Notes under the pieces: generated by a model
Database searches by the model: none
What the model saw: only the letters and a program-made list of their open reading frames with translations
What the model was told of the DNA's origin: nothing
Position numbers and translations under genes: made by a program
Shown: positions 17,978 through 28,707 of the stretch, piece by piece
How the letters are laid out: every line of letters starts with the position of its first letter
How positions within the stretch are numbered: position 1 is the stretch's first letter
Source: Aureisphaera galaxeae
GTDB taxonomy: Bacteria > Bacteroidota > Bacteroidia > Flavobacteriales > Flavobacteriaceae
Assembly (NCBI RefSeq): GCF_028561275.1
Contig: NZ_JAQQTF010000006.1
Location: 491,065-555,064 of the forward strand
Direction of reading: 5' to 3'
Length of the DNA: 64,000 bases

Positions 17978-19084
17978 CTAATTTATATCCTCGCCATTCT
18001 TCAACTTCTCAATATTAGCTGCTACACGGCCTTTACTGCCAGGATTGGGCGCATTTGCATGTGCCTTCTCCAAGTGCTTTAAGGCTGTCTTATAATCGCC
18101 CTGTGCGGAATAGGCTCTTGCCATTCCATAATGTACGGGCCAAGTATCTTTATTCTTCTTCGCATTGTACTTAAATATATCCATAGCCTTATCTTTCTTT
18201 CCTGCGGCTATAAGCGTTCTACCATATTGGTGCACCTCGAAAACAGACCCGATGTCCAAATTATCATTCAGTAGTTTTTCTGCCTCTGTCTCCTTGCCCA
18301 TTTTCGCAAGGATGGCCGACTTAATCTGTAGATTGGCGAAGGTCTTCTGACTAAAAAACTGTCCGGCAATGGCATTGTCTATCCAACCCATAGCCTCGTT
18401 TAGGTCACCTCCATTATTCAAGGAGTAGTTAGCGGCCTGTTCCCATGTTTGACGATTAAAGCCCGGCTGATCCCTCATACTATTTCGAATATCTGCCAAT
18501 ACAATTTCGGTAACAGGGACCTCTATTTTAAACGGAAAGGCCCTCTTTTCCCATTTAAGGGCTGCTACCGCCGAATTTGCAGTTACTTCTGTGAAATCGA
18601 AAGTCAGCATTTCTGTGTGATGCACCTCCTTCGTGGTGATGCCGGCACTTAGGGCGTCCTCGGCAGCATCGTAAAAGAAACTTCCCCAAGAAGTAGAGTT
18701 CTTCGAAAGAATTAATCGTGCTTTGTTCCCTTCATTCACCTCCAAATGAAGTCCGTAAGTCCCTGCTTTAATGGGCTTCCCTTCTACTTTCATATCGTGG
18801 GAAAAGGTAATCGTCGTATTTTCATTGGCCCCGGCGCGCCATGGAGCTGCAGTAGAAGTCCCGAAGCCCAAATTATTGAGGCCGTAGGGAACCAACTGTC
18901 CCCAAATCTCCCGGTCATTAACGCTGGGGCGTGAATAGGTGATTTCTACCGAAGAAGTTCCTATGGTCTGCGATATTGTAGCCATCTGACTTCCTCTCGG
19001 AGCATTGATCTGTGCATGTGCTGTGAAGGTGGTCACCAAGAGAAGAACAAGGAAGGTAACCACGCGCGTGTAAACGTTTGACAT
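17978..19084 (-). CDS. DUF2911 and TPR-containing secreted protein
   Basis: The likely start is the ATG at 19084 (MSNVYTRVVTFLVLLLV), which gives a signal peptide ending at TAHAQ. The 42 bases upstream in the same frame lack this character. Residues about 25-165 form a DUF2911 domain (ITYSRPSVNDREIWGQLVP, PWRAGANENTTITFS, KPIKAGTYGLHL). This family is very common in Bacteroidota and has no firm biochemical role. The C-terminal 120 residues contain tetratricopeptide-like helices ending in DYKTALKHLEKAHANAP. It is probably periplasmic. A terminator lies just after the stop. Confidence 0.85.
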   Translation of the reverse strand: MSNVYTRVVTFLVLLLVTTFTAHAQINAPRGSQMATISQTIGTSSVEITYSRPSVNDREIWGQLVPYGLNNLGFGTSTAAPWRAGANENTTITFSHDMKVEGKPIKAGTYGLHLEVNEGNKARLILSKNSTSWGSFFYDAAEDALSAGITTKEVHHTEMLTFDFTEVTANSAVAALKWEKRAFPFKIEVPVTEIVLADIRNSMRDQPGFNRQTWEQAANYSLNNGGDLNEAMGWIDNAIAGQFFSQKTFANLQIKSAILAKMGKETEAEKLLNDNLDIGSVFEVHQYGRTLIAAGKKDKAMDIFKYNAKKNKDTWPVHYGMARAYSAQGDYKTALKHLEKAHANAPNPGSKGRVAANIEKLKNGEDIN

Positions 19085-19181
19085 AATTTTTCTGGATTTG
19101 ATTGTTTCCCTTAAAAGTACTGTCAACCGCTACCCCATAATGTTACGGGCGTGTTAAATGAAAAAGATCGATGTTAATTAA

Positions 19182-20393
19182 CTATTCGTTAAGAAGTTGT
19201 GTTAAAAAGGCTTCGAATTCCTGCGTGAATTGTGTGTACTTCTCCCCGGTTGCCTTTCCATTGAATCCAGTATGGATTTTTCTCACGGCTCCTTCCCTGT
19301 CTATAAAAATAGTGGTAGGATAACTAAGAACATGATTCAGCATCGGGAGCTTTTCATTCGCCTTTTGTTTGCTACTACTACCGTATTGAGCCAACAATAT
19401 GGGATAAGGAACCCCAACAGAGGTTTTTAGCTTGTTTATACCCCGTATGGCTCTTTCCTTTGGCGCATACTCGAAGGCCAAAGAAATAAACTCCAAATTG
19501 GGAGAAGGATTTTTTGTAAGATATTCGGTGTAATACTGTGTTTCCTCCAGGCAATTCGGGCACCAAGTCCCCATAATCTGCACCACCACAACTTTATCCT
19601 TGAATTTCTCATCGGAAAGGGAAACGATAGTACCGTCCGTATCCGGAAAGGAAAAATCGAAACGATCATACCCCTCTTTCAGATACGTAAGGGTATTTTC
19701 ATCGGGAAGTTCGTAGGTTTCGTTACGCTTTGCACTGAAAGGTTCTTTCCAATGGTTGCCACTATAAAAATTCCCGTATAAAATAGTGTCCTTTACTTCT
19801 GCTTCAAAAAGAAAAGCATGGGCGCCATCGAAGGTAGAGAGCTTTAAGGTACTTCCGTCCATAACTCCCTCCAAGTAGCGATAATCGCCTGTAGTGGTTC
19901 TAATGGTGCCAGTCACTTTATCACCTTGCTGTTCAAAAATTCCCTTAGCGATATAGCGGTCTTCTGGCGAATGTGCACTAAAAAGCATTTCCCAATTTCC
20001 CGAAACATTCTGGTCGGAAACCTGTCCTACTATAAAGCGGGGGGCATCTCCATGGACCATTTCGAAAGGAACAACGCGATCCAAACTGGGCTTGATGAAA
20101 CTTCCTGTCACCTTATCGGCAGTAAAGACTCCTTTAAAGACTCCTTCAAAAACAGGATGTGCTATGGTAATGGAATCCCCATTTACTTGAATATCGGTAA
20201 TATCGATTCTCTCATCTGCGTTGCTAACCACCCAATGTAGATCCTCTTTCCAATCGATCATAAAAGGGAGTTCTTTTCCATCCTGTACCTCAAGCACCAC
20301 CCTCCATGGACCTAATTTTGGTTTTACGGGTTCTTTATTACAAGAGAATAAGGATACGAATGCCAGAAGTAGTATGGGAAGTCTTGTTTTCAT
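19182..20393 (-). CDS. TlpA-like thiol-disulfide oxidoreductase lipoprotein
   Basis: A lipoprotein signal (LAFVSLFSCNKE) precedes an N-terminal beta-rich domain with repeated strands (residues about 30-230). The C-terminal 150 residues form a thioredoxin fold with the redox motif GTWCPNCLEE near 270 and the cis-Pro motif SYPTTIFIDREG. It probably faces the periplasm and reduces or isomerises disulfides, as TlpA/ResA proteins do. The large N-terminal domain has a DUF4369-like character, although I cannot confirm the family. The following transcription unit is separated by a hairpin terminator upstream of this gene, so it is probably transcribed alone. Confidence 0.87.
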   Translation of the reverse strand: MKTRLPILLLAFVSLFSCNKEPVKPKLGPWRVVLEVQDGKELPFMIDWKEDLHWVVSNADERIDITDIQVNGDSITIAHPVFEGVFKGVFTADKVTGSFIKPSLDRVVPFEMVHGDAPRFIVGQVSDQNVSGNWEMLFSAHSPEDRYIAKGIFEQQGDKVTGTIRTTTGDYRYLEGVMDGSTLKLSTFDGAHAFLFEAEVKDTILYGNFYSGNHWKEPFSAKRNETYELPDENTLTYLKEGYDRFDFSFPDTDGTIVSLSDEKFKDKVVVVQIMGTWCPNCLEETQYYTEYLTKNPSPNLEFISLAFEYAPKERAIRGINKLKTSVGVPYPILLAQYGSSSKQKANEKLPMLNHVLSYPTTIFIDREGAVRKIHTGFNGKATGEKYTQFTQEFEAFLTQLLNE

Positions 20394-20430
20394 GAGGAGG
20401 ATAGTCGTATTGGATTTTAAATCATAACAA

Positions 20431-20464
20431 TAATAAAAAGAGGCGCTATAAAATAACGCCTCTT
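20431..20464 (-). terminator. Rho-independent terminator after the coiled-coil protein gene
   Basis: On the minus strand AGAGGCG-TTATTTTATAG-CGCCTCT is followed by TTTTTATTATTG. It separates the coiled-coil gene from the TlpA-like gene downstream. Confidence 0.75.
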
Positions 20465-20484
20465 ATCGTAATAGGATGATTATC

Positions 20485-21306
20485 CTAGTTTCCTTTTTCT
20501 TCCTTGTACATATCGTTCAAGGTGGCATTCTGCTTTTCGAAAGTAGCTTTTCCAGCGTCCACAGAACTTTGCAGTTTGTCCAAACGCGCTTGAGCTGCTG
20601 CAATTTTCATTCGCTTAGCCGCTGCCTCGTCTTCGGTAATGTCTCCGTTGGCAAGGGCTGCATCTACTCTATCTGTAGCGGCTCTAATTCTCGACTTACC
20701 CTTATCGATAAGTTGCATCTTCTTGTTAAGGGATTCTTGACGCATGACCATTTTCTCTTTGGCCTGATTAGCACGATTCATACCGTACTCCTTGGTCATC
20801 TTAACTTCTTCTCTGGCACTTTCATCTGCTTCGTTCGCCTTCTCTTCTGCCTCTTCCTTTGCTTTGGCAGTTCTTTCTTTGGCTTCCTTGGTTACATCAA
20901 TGTTAGCATCTGTCGGTGCTCCTTTCTTTATTTCTGTGCCAGCATCTTTCCCAGATTCGCGGATGGCGCGTAACGTTTCCATCATCTCGGCTTCCAACTT
21001 TTTCTTCTCTTCAGCCGTAGAAGCATTGGCGATCTTCTCTTTGTATTGAGACTTTACCGCGTTGTATTTTTCTTCTACATCTTTGGAGTTGTTCTTAGCC
21101 TGATCTACTTTTTCTTGTCCGTGCTTTTTCATTTTCTCTGCACGGTCTTCGGCATCTTTTTTTGCTTTATCTGCTTCTTGCTTTACCTGTCCGGTTTTCT
21201 TATCTACGGTTCCCTTGGCATCGCCCAAACTGTTTTGGGCAGTCAAAGAAGTATTGATGGCAAATAAAAATAGCACTGATAATACGAGGTACTTTAATGT
21301 TTTCAT
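20485..21306 (-). CDS. Secreted coiled-coil protein, Ala/Glu/Lys-rich
   Basis: A signal peptide (MKTLKYLVLSVLFLF, ending near SLTAQ) leads into about 245 residues that are almost entirely charged and helical. Heptad-like runs such as KKDAEDRAEKMKKHG, AKAKEEAEEKANEADE and KRMKIAAAQARLDKL dominate. No globular domain or catalytic motif is visible. It is probably a periplasmic, extended coiled coil. The tiny lipoprotein gene upstream ends 13 bases before this start and is also Glu/Lys-rich and helical, so the two are probably one operon and may interact (inference). Function unknown. Confidence 0.75.
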   Translation of the reverse strand: MKTLKYLVLSVLFLFAINTSLTAQNSLGDAKGTVDKKTGQVKQEADKAKKDAEDRAEKMKKHGQEKVDQAKNNSKDVEEKYNAVKSQYKEKIANASTAEEKKKLEAEMMETLRAIRESGKDAGTEIKKGAPTDANIDVTKEAKERTAKAKEEAEEKANEADESAREEVKMTKEYGMNRANQAKEKMVMRQESLNKKMQLIDKGKSRIRAATDRVDAALANGDITEDEAAAKRMKIAAAQARLDKLQSSVDAGKATFEKQNATLNDMYKEEKGN

Positions 21307-21319
21307 GTTGTAAGGGGTT

Positions 21320-21523
21320 TTAAATACTGTCTAACTCTTCTAGGGCTTCTTCTAATTCACCAGCTTCTTGGTCAATTTTTTCTGAAATCTCTTCGGCTTC
21401 TTTCTCAACAGCTTCAATTTGTTCTACTGCTTTTTGGGCCTCTTCTTCCTCAGCCTTAGTGTCGCGGCAGGAAATAAACCCTACCAGCAATAGTGCTAAT
21501 AGTAATCTGGTTACGATCTTCAT
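21320..21523 (-). CDS. Small Glu-rich lipoprotein, 67 residues
   Basis: The signal sequence ends in the lipobox LVGFISC, with Cys19 the likely lipidation site. The mature 49 residues are a strongly acidic helix (EEEEAQKAVEQIEAVEKEAE and onward) with a heptad-like pattern. Size and style recall Lpp-like helical lipoproteins, but there is no C-terminal lysine for peptidoglycan attachment. It is the first gene before the secreted coiled-coil gene (gap 13 bases). A TTC-N20-TACATTTA sequence on the minus strand (-7 box at 21553-21560) may be its promoter, back to back with the pheT promoter. Confidence 0.7.
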   Translation of the reverse strand: MKIVTRLLLALLLVGFISCRDTKAEEEEAQKAVEQIEAVEKEAEEISEKIDQEAGELEEALEELDSI

Positions 21524-21577
21524 AAATATAAGTTGTTTTAGTTAATGGTTTTTAAATGTACAAAATATGGGGCATTA

Positions 21578-21608
21578 TTTGAATGCTACCTCCAATATTT
21601 TATCTTTG
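21578..21608 (+). promoter_or_regulatory. Consensus Bacteroidota promoter of pheT
   Basis: TTTG at 21578-21581, exactly 19 bases, then TATCTTTG at 21601-21608: a full match to TTTG-N19-TAnnTTTG. It overlaps the first codons of an upstream in-frame ATG (21583) and so argues for the start at 21631. Confidence 0.82.
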
Positions 21609-21630
21609 TAGGCTTAAAATTGAACCTCTC

Positions 21631-24057
21631 ATGAAGATTTCATATAACTGGTTAAAACAGTTTATCAATGTGGATTGGAGCGCCGAAAAAACCGGTGAAC
21701 TTCTTACAGATTTAGGATTGGAAATAGAAGGGATAGACACCTTTACTTCAATTCCTGGCGGCTTGGAAGGCGTTGTCGTTGGAGAGGTCTTGGAATGCGA
21801 ACAACATCCCAACGCAGATCGACTAAAGCTTACCAAAGTGGACCTGGGCAACGGTGATCCCGTGCAGATTGTTTGTGGTGCGCCCAATGTAGCTGCCGGA
21901 CAGAAAGTCCCAGTTGCTACCGTGGGAACTACGCTTTATGATGATGAAGGAAAACCTTGGCAGATAAAGAAAGGGAAGATTCGTGGCGAAGTGAGTATGG
22001 GAATGATTTGTGCCGAAGATGAATTGGGATTGGGAAAAAGCCATGAAGGAATCATGGTATTGGATGAAAGTCTCATTTCCGGAACGCCCGCTTCTGAAGT
22101 ATTCGATATTGAAAATGACCATGTGTTCGAAATTGGCCTTACGCCCAACCGAGCAGATGCCATGAGCCATTGGGGAGTCGCAAGGGACTTAAGAGCTGGC
22201 TTAATGCAGCACGAAGTGCCATTAGAACTCATTACTCCTTCTACCAGCAGTTTCAAGATCGAAAACCGTATGTTGAAGATCGATGTCTCGGTAGAAGATA
22301 ATGACTTAGCCCCTCGCTATTGCGGCGTGACCATTAGTGGTCTTAAAGTGGAAGCTTCCCCCTCTTGGTTGCAAAATAGATTAAAAGCCATAGGACTCGC
22401 TCCCATCAATAACATAGTAGATATCACAAACTATGTATTGCACGAGTTGGGACAACCTCTTCACGCCTTCGATGCCGTGAAGATTGCCCAAAATAAGATT
22501 GAGGTGAAGACCTTACCGGCCGGAACCAAATTTGTTACGCTAGATGGTATTGAAAGGGAATTGCATGAGGAAGACCTTATGATATGCGATGGTGAAAAAC
22601 CCATGTGTATTGCTGGGGTATTTGGAGGAGAGCACAGTGGAGTAACCGAAAGTACTACAAGCATCTTCCTAGAGAGTGCCTACTTTAATCCTGTGAACAT
22701 TCGTAAAACAGCAAAGCGACATGGATTAAACACCGATGCTTCCTTTCGTTTCGAAAGAGGAATCGACCCGAACATCACCGAATATGCCTTGATGCGTGCC
22801 GCTATTCTCATGGGCGAAATTGCCGGTGGAGAAATCAATAGTGATATTGTAGACATCTATCCTAAGAAAATCGAAGACCATCAAGTATTCTTAAATTTCG
22901 ATAATGCCACTCGATTAATTGGTCAGGAAATCCCTAGGGAAACCATGAAAGAGATCCTGACATCCTTGGACATTAAGATCGAAAACGTGACCGAAACGGG
23001 TATTGGGATGACCATTCCTGCATACCGTAACGATGTAACGCGAGAAGCCGATGTGATTGAAGAAATCCTTCGGGTGTATGGATATAATAAAATCGATTTC
23101 ACCAATAAACTGAATGCCTCTATCGCCACAACCAAGAAGATCGAAGATCACGAGGTTCGGAATAAAGTTGGAAATCAGTTGGCCGCCTTAGGCTTTCATG
23201 AAATGTTGTGTAATTCATTGACCAGTGCTAATTACACTACGCTACTGAATAGTCTAAAGGACGAACATAGCATCCCTATGCTCAATCCTTTAAGTCAGGA
23301 TTTGGAAGTAATGCGCCAAACCCTTTTGTTTGGTGCTTTGGAAGCTGTTGCCTATAACAATAACCGAAAGACTGCTAACGTGAAGTTGTTCGAGTTTGGT
23401 AAGACCTATCACAACTATCCTAGCGGACGCGAGGAGAAGAAACACCTTTCGCTAGTCATTAGTGGAAACCGTACCGAAGATACTTGGACAGCCGCTAATA
23501 AAAAATCGGATTTCTTCTATGGCAAAGGAATCGTTACCACTGTATTGGATCGTTTGGGAATTGATGGTTATTCTGAAAAAGGATTGAAAAACGATGCTTT
23601 CTCCGAGGGGATTCGAATCACCAAAGGAAAAAAGGACTTGGTAGAATTTGGTATAGTAACCAAAAAGATAGCCAAACACTTCGGTATTGCCGAGGCAGTG
23701 TTATTTGCCGATTTCCATTGGGATGCTATTTTGGAAGAAATTCCACAGGGTGACTTCTTCGTAAAACCCATATCGAAATTCCCAAAGGTAAAGCGTGATT
23801 TTGCCTTGCTTATTGACAACGAAGTAACTTTCGATGCTCTTAAAACAGCGGCACTACAAACGGAAAAGCACTTATTGAAGGAAGTATCACTTTTCGATGT
23901 GTACACGGGTAAAAATCTTCCGAAAGGCAAGAAAAGCTATGCGCTTAGCTTTACCATATTGGATGAACGAAAGACCCTTACCGATAAGCAGATCGACAAA
24001 ATTATGGGGAAACTACAGCAACGATTCGAAAAAGATTTCGGGGCTCAACTTCGATAA
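21631..24057 (+). CDS. pheT: Phenylalanine--tRNA ligase beta subunit
   Basis: The start at 21631 (MKISYNWLKQF) is the family's normal N-terminus and lies 23 bases after a consensus promoter. The 808-residue subunit contains the tRNA-binding EMAP/OB-like domain at about 40-150 (VVGEVLECEQHPNADRL, QIVCGAPN), the B3/B4 editing region (GLTPNRADAMSHWGVARDL, FVTLDGIER), B5 with FRFERGIDPN, the catalytic-like core (MLNPLSQDLEVMRQTLL, KLFEFGKTY) and the C-terminal ferredoxin-fold anticodon-binding domain (KFPKVKRDFALL). With PheS it charges tRNA-Phe in an alpha2-beta2 enzyme. The pheS gene is not in this window, so the two subunits are unlinked here. Confidence 0.96.
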   Translation: MKISYNWLKQFINVDWSAEKTGELLTDLGLEIEGIDTFTSIPGGLEGVVVGEVLECEQHPNADRLKLTKVDLGNGDPVQIVCGAPNVAAGQKVPVATVGTTLYDDEGKPWQIKKGKIRGEVSMGMICAEDELGLGKSHEGIMVLDESLISGTPASEVFDIENDHVFEIGLTPNRADAMSHWGVARDLRAGLMQHEVPLELITPSTSSFKIENRMLKIDVSVEDNDLAPRYCGVTISGLKVEASPSWLQNRLKAIGLAPINNIVDITNYVLHELGQPLHAFDAVKIAQNKIEVKTLPAGTKFVTLDGIERELHEEDLMICDGEKPMCIAGVFGGEHSGVTESTTSIFLESAYFNPVNIRKTAKRHGLNTDASFRFERGIDPNITEYALMRAAILMGEIAGGEINSDIVDIYPKKIEDHQVFLNFDNATRLIGQEIPRETMKEILTSLDIKIENVTETGIGMTIPAYRNDVTREADVIEEILRVYGYNKIDFTNKLNASIATTKKIEDHEVRNKVGNQLAALGFHEMLCNSLTSANYTTLLNSLKDEHSIPMLNPLSQDLEVMRQTLLFGALEAVAYNNNRKTANVKLFEFGKTYHNYPSGREEKKHLSLVISGNRTEDTWTAANKKSDFFYGKGIVTTVLDRLGIDGYSEKGLKNDAFSEGIRITKGKKDLVEFGIVTKKIAKHFGIAEAVLFADFHWDAILEEIPQGDFFVKPISKFPKVKRDFALLIDNEVTFDALKTAALQTEKHLLKEVSLFDVYTGKNLPKGKKSYALSFTILDERKTLTDKQIDKIMGKLQQRFEKDFGAQLR

Positions 24058-24121
24058 CACTCTTATTGTTAAAATATTGGAATAATGAGGCTTAGTCCGT
24101 AATTTTATAAAAAATTGCGCT

Positions 24122-24841
24122 ATGCTCCCTAAGATCGATATCGAAAGAAAACTCGTAAAACTTCGTAATAGACAAAATTCACCCGATGAAATCCTGAATC
24201 AAGTAAAGACCATTTTCGAAGAAAATGATCAGGATAGGGAATTGCTTAAAACAAAACTCGCAGAACCTTCTTCGGGCAAGGAGAATGATTTTAATGTGGA
24301 TTTGTTGGAGGCGGATAGAATTTTCCATCTAGACGATATTAAAAAACTATGCGTAGACTACCGCCTACGCTTTTTGGGAGCCCATTTTTTCAAAGGCGAC
24401 ATTCCCGAAGAAGCGATTTCCAAAATGCGACAGTTGGAAAAGGACCACGACATCTCTTTACAGGGACTCAAAATCATGGCACCTGCCAAACTTCTGAAGT
24501 TGGAAAATGCCGACGACCCACTTCTTTTTGCCCCTATTGGGAATGATTACTATTATCTCATCCACAAATGGGGAAATGACCTCCATCCCCTGCGTAAATG
24601 GCTTATGTGGCCTTATAAAACCTTCGAAAACTTGGTTTTCACCATTTTCCTCGTGAGTATTCTACTAACTGCGATTACCCCTATGCAGGCCTTTACAAAA
24701 GGAGAAGTGACCAATACGGAGTATCTACTCATGTTCTTGTTTATGTTTAAAGCCGTGGGAGGTACCGTTTTGTTTTATGGCTTTGCCAAAGGAAAAAACT
24801 TTAACACCGCTATTTGGGATAGTCGTTACTACAACGGATAA
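24122..24841 (+). CDS. Uncharacterised membrane protein, 239 residues
   Basis: The first 165 residues are charged and soluble (RKLVKLRNRQNSPDEIL, NVDLLEADRIFHLDDIKKLC, FKGDIPEEAISKMR). Two C-terminal transmembrane helices follow at about 171-188 (FENLVFTIFLVSILLTAI) and 202-222 (YLLMFLFMFKAVGGTVLF). I do not recognise the family, but the ORF is clear, begins 64 bases after pheT in the same direction, and converges with the next gene. It may be an inner-membrane protein with a cytoplasmic N-terminal domain. Confidence 0.7.
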   Translation: MLPKIDIERKLVKLRNRQNSPDEILNQVKTIFEENDQDRELLKTKLAEPSSGKENDFNVDLLEADRIFHLDDIKKLCVDYRLRFLGAHFFKGDIPEEAISKMRQLEKDHDISLQGLKIMAPAKLLKLENADDPLLFAPIGNDYYYLIHKWGNDLHPLRKWLMWPYKTFENLVFTIFLVSILLTAITPMQAFTKGEVTNTEYLLMFLFMFKAVGGTVLFYGFAKGKNFNTAIWDSRYYNG

Positions 24842-24855
24842 TTACTTTTCGGGAA

Positions 24856-25389
24856 TTAGTTCTTGTATTTGGAGAATTGCGAATAGACAAGATCCTCTAG
24901 CTCGTCAAAATCGTATTGCAAGGTATTAGAGCTAATGGATAAAGGTGTTCCATAGGTCTTCATATTCGCTCGCATAACGCTCGCTTTAAATTTACTCCCT
25001 GCTTTTTGAATATACTTCTCCGGATCCTTCACATGAATAAGAAGAAATTTGGTCGACATGACAGCCGTTCTCCTTATTTTGACTATATCGTCCCATACAA
25101 TCAACCCTACGCTCACACCACTAGAATGGTCGGTTATACCTTCAAAATTGATAACAAGACCGTTCTTTTTATCGAATAACTTCCTGAAGACAAAGATGCC
25201 CGTGCCGCCAAAAAAGAGTATTCCGACCACGCCGACAATGATAACCGTTTTAGTACTTCCGAAAAGTTGATCGGCAAATCTTTCAGGATCCAATACCAGC
25301 CATAGACCTGCTAGCACAAAGGCAAAGGCCGCGATGACTAGCAAAACGATTTTCTTCTTGCTAAGGGGTATTTCAATGACTTCATCCAT
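24856..25389 (-). CDS. STM3941-like membrane protein, 177 residues
   Basis: Two transmembrane helices near the N-terminus (about 14-32, VLLVIAAFAFVLAGLWLVL, and 45-66) are followed by a PH-like soluble domain of about 110 residues (GLVINFEGITDHSSGVSVG, WDDIVKI, YGTPLSIS). This arrangement fits the poorly characterised STM3941 family, for which no function is established. Its gene follows the ABC-F gene by 27 bases on the same strand, so they may be co-transcribed. It is not clear that the two functions are related. Confidence 0.7.
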   Translation of the reverse strand: MDEVIEIPLSKKKIVLLVIAAFAFVLAGLWLVLDPERFADQLFGSTKTVIIVGVVGILFFGGTGIFVFRKLFDKKNGLVINFEGITDHSSGVSVGLIVWDDIVKIRRTAVMSTKFLLIHVKDPEKYIQKAGSKFKASVMRANMKTYGTPLSISSNTLQYDFDELEDLVYSQFSKYKN

Positions 25390-25416
25390 TACCCCAAAGA
25401 TACTAAGTGAAAGAAT

Positions 25417-27075
<1,659 letters not shown>

Positions 27076-27166
27076 GCTAAATAAGCGCGATTGATGAAAC
27101 GAAAGCCCTCCTAAGTTCTTTAATTCTTTAAAAAATCTTTTAACTAGTAATTAACAGCAAACACAA

Positions 27167-28618
27167 GTGAAGACGTTTATTTTTGTTTCCAGAATCGAAA
27201 ATACTTTGCATCTGATCAGAAAAATACTACTACTCCCCCTCATCGTCCTATGTACATTTTCTTGCAAGAAAAATTCGTCCAACGCCTGTGGAACGGCATG
27301 GATAGGTGGTGAAATTGTAAATCCTAAAAAGGATTTCATTCTCATTGGCCGTAGTCGCAAGATCATTGACACAGTGAAACTCGATGAGAACAATTTCTTT
27401 TTGTACAAACTGGAGCACGTAGATCCGGGTATTTATTTCATCAGTCATTACGAATATCAAGCCATTTACGTAGAGCCCGACGACAGTCTTATGCTTCGAG
27501 TGAATACCTTGGAGTTTGACGAATCCCTCTCCTTTACCGGAAAAGGATCGCACAGGAATAACTTTCTTATGGATTTATTCTTGTTGAATGAAGAAGTAGA
27601 CGATTCATTGCCTAAGTACTATACGCTAACGCCCGAAGATTTTGAATCGAAAATAGATTCCATCAAAGATTCGCGTTATGAGCTATTTGACGAGTATTTG
27701 GAAAGCAAAAACGCGTCTCGCGGATTCAAGGAAGTAGCAGAAGCAGGCATTAACTATGGGCTTTATGCTAAGAAGGAACTTTATGTGTCGGCCAATTCCC
27801 GAAAGAAGGTATATAATGAAAATATTGAGATTCCGGAAAGCTTCTTAGGGTTCCGTAAAGAAGTAGAATATGGGAATGAACACTTACGCAGTTATTACCC
27901 TTATTATCGCTTTTTAGCCTATCATTTGGATAATCTGGCCTACGATGAATATAAGACCAAAGGCAATTACAACAGAAACGGCTTCCTGCATAATTACCAT
28001 AAGAATATATTGATAGATAGTCTTATCTCCAACGATTCCCTGCGCAATAGTCTACTACGCACCAATGCACACCGTTATTTTGTAAATGCGGAAGATGAGA
28101 GCAATGAGCGCGTCATTTTAGGACAGTTCAATAAATTTAGTACACACGAAGCCGATAAAAAGGAGATTGCCCTCCTGGCGGAAGCTACCATTAAGCTGAC
28201 ACCCGGACATACGATTCCTAATCTCATGTTGCTAACTACAGACAACACCGTAAAGGATCTCCACAGTACACTGAATAAGCCTTCGGTAATTTACTTTTGG
28301 TCTGAGAAATCGGTCAAGCACCACAGAAAGATTCACACAAGAGCAAGGGAATTGCAAGCCAAATATCCTGAGTTCGATTTTATAGCGATTAATATCGACA
28401 CCCACTTCAAAAAGTGGTTAAAGACCGTTAAGAATTCAGGCTACAGTGAAATCAACGAATATCAGTTCGAAAACTTCGATGAGGCGGAGATGAAGTTGGT
28501 TATCAATTCTGTGAACAAGGCAATGATCGTGGACAAGAAAGGTAAAATCTTGGATGGAAATACGTACATCTTCGACATGGGCATTGAGAATCAGTTACTG
28601 AGCTACCTCAACAAATAA
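27167..28618 (+). CDS. TlpA-like lipoprotein lacking the redox CxxC
   Basis: The 483-residue reading begins at GTG, and no upstream ATG exists in frame. An internal TTG at 27203 would also give a good lipoprotein signal (LPLIVLCTFSCKK), so the exact start is open. The N-terminal third has a DUF4369-like beta domain (GGEIVNPKKDFILIGR). A long helical middle follows, and the last 150 residues have a thioredoxin-like fold (KPSVIYFWSEKSVKHH, then DFIAINIDT and AMIVDKKGKIL). The usual WCxxC after the first strand is replaced by WSEKSVKH. It is probably a periplasmic or outer-membrane lipoprotein that keeps the fold but not dithiol chemistry. Confidence 0.8.
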   Translation: MKTFIFVSRIENTLHLIRKILLLPLIVLCTFSCKKNSSNACGTAWIGGEIVNPKKDFILIGRSRKIIDTVKLDENNFFLYKLEHVDPGIYFISHYEYQAIYVEPDDSLMLRVNTLEFDESLSFTGKGSHRNNFLMDLFLLNEEVDDSLPKYYTLTPEDFESKIDSIKDSRYELFDEYLESKNASRGFKEVAEAGINYGLYAKKELYVSANSRKKVYNENIEIPESFLGFRKEVEYGNEHLRSYYPYYRFLAYHLDNLAYDEYKTKGNYNRNGFLHNYHKNILIDSLISNDSLRNSLLRTNAHRYFVNAEDESNERVILGQFNKFSTHEADKKEIALLAEATIKLTPGHTIPNLMLLTTDNTVKDLHSTLNKPSVIYFWSEKSVKHHRKIHTRARELQAKYPEFDFIAINIDTHFKKWLKTVKNSGYSEINEYQFENFDEAEMKLVINSVNKAMIVDKKGKILDGNTYIFDMGIENQLLSYLNK

Positions 28619-28636
28619 TCCGAAACTTTCAGAAAT

Positions 28637-28688
28637 AAAAAAGCCATGTCATCCTGAGCTTGTCGAAGGATTCTGACATGGCCTTTTT
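28637..28688. terminator. Bidirectional terminator with a REP-like core
   Basis: GCCATGTCA (28643-28651) pairs with TGACATGGC (28674-28682), flanked by A6 on one side and T5 on the other, between convergent genes. The loop holds TCCTGAGCTTGTCGAAGGA, itself a short stem (TCCT/AGGA). I know this sequence as a very common dispersed motif in bacterial genomes. Confidence 0.85.
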
Positions 28689-28707
28689 ACATTATTATCT
28701 TTCTTTC

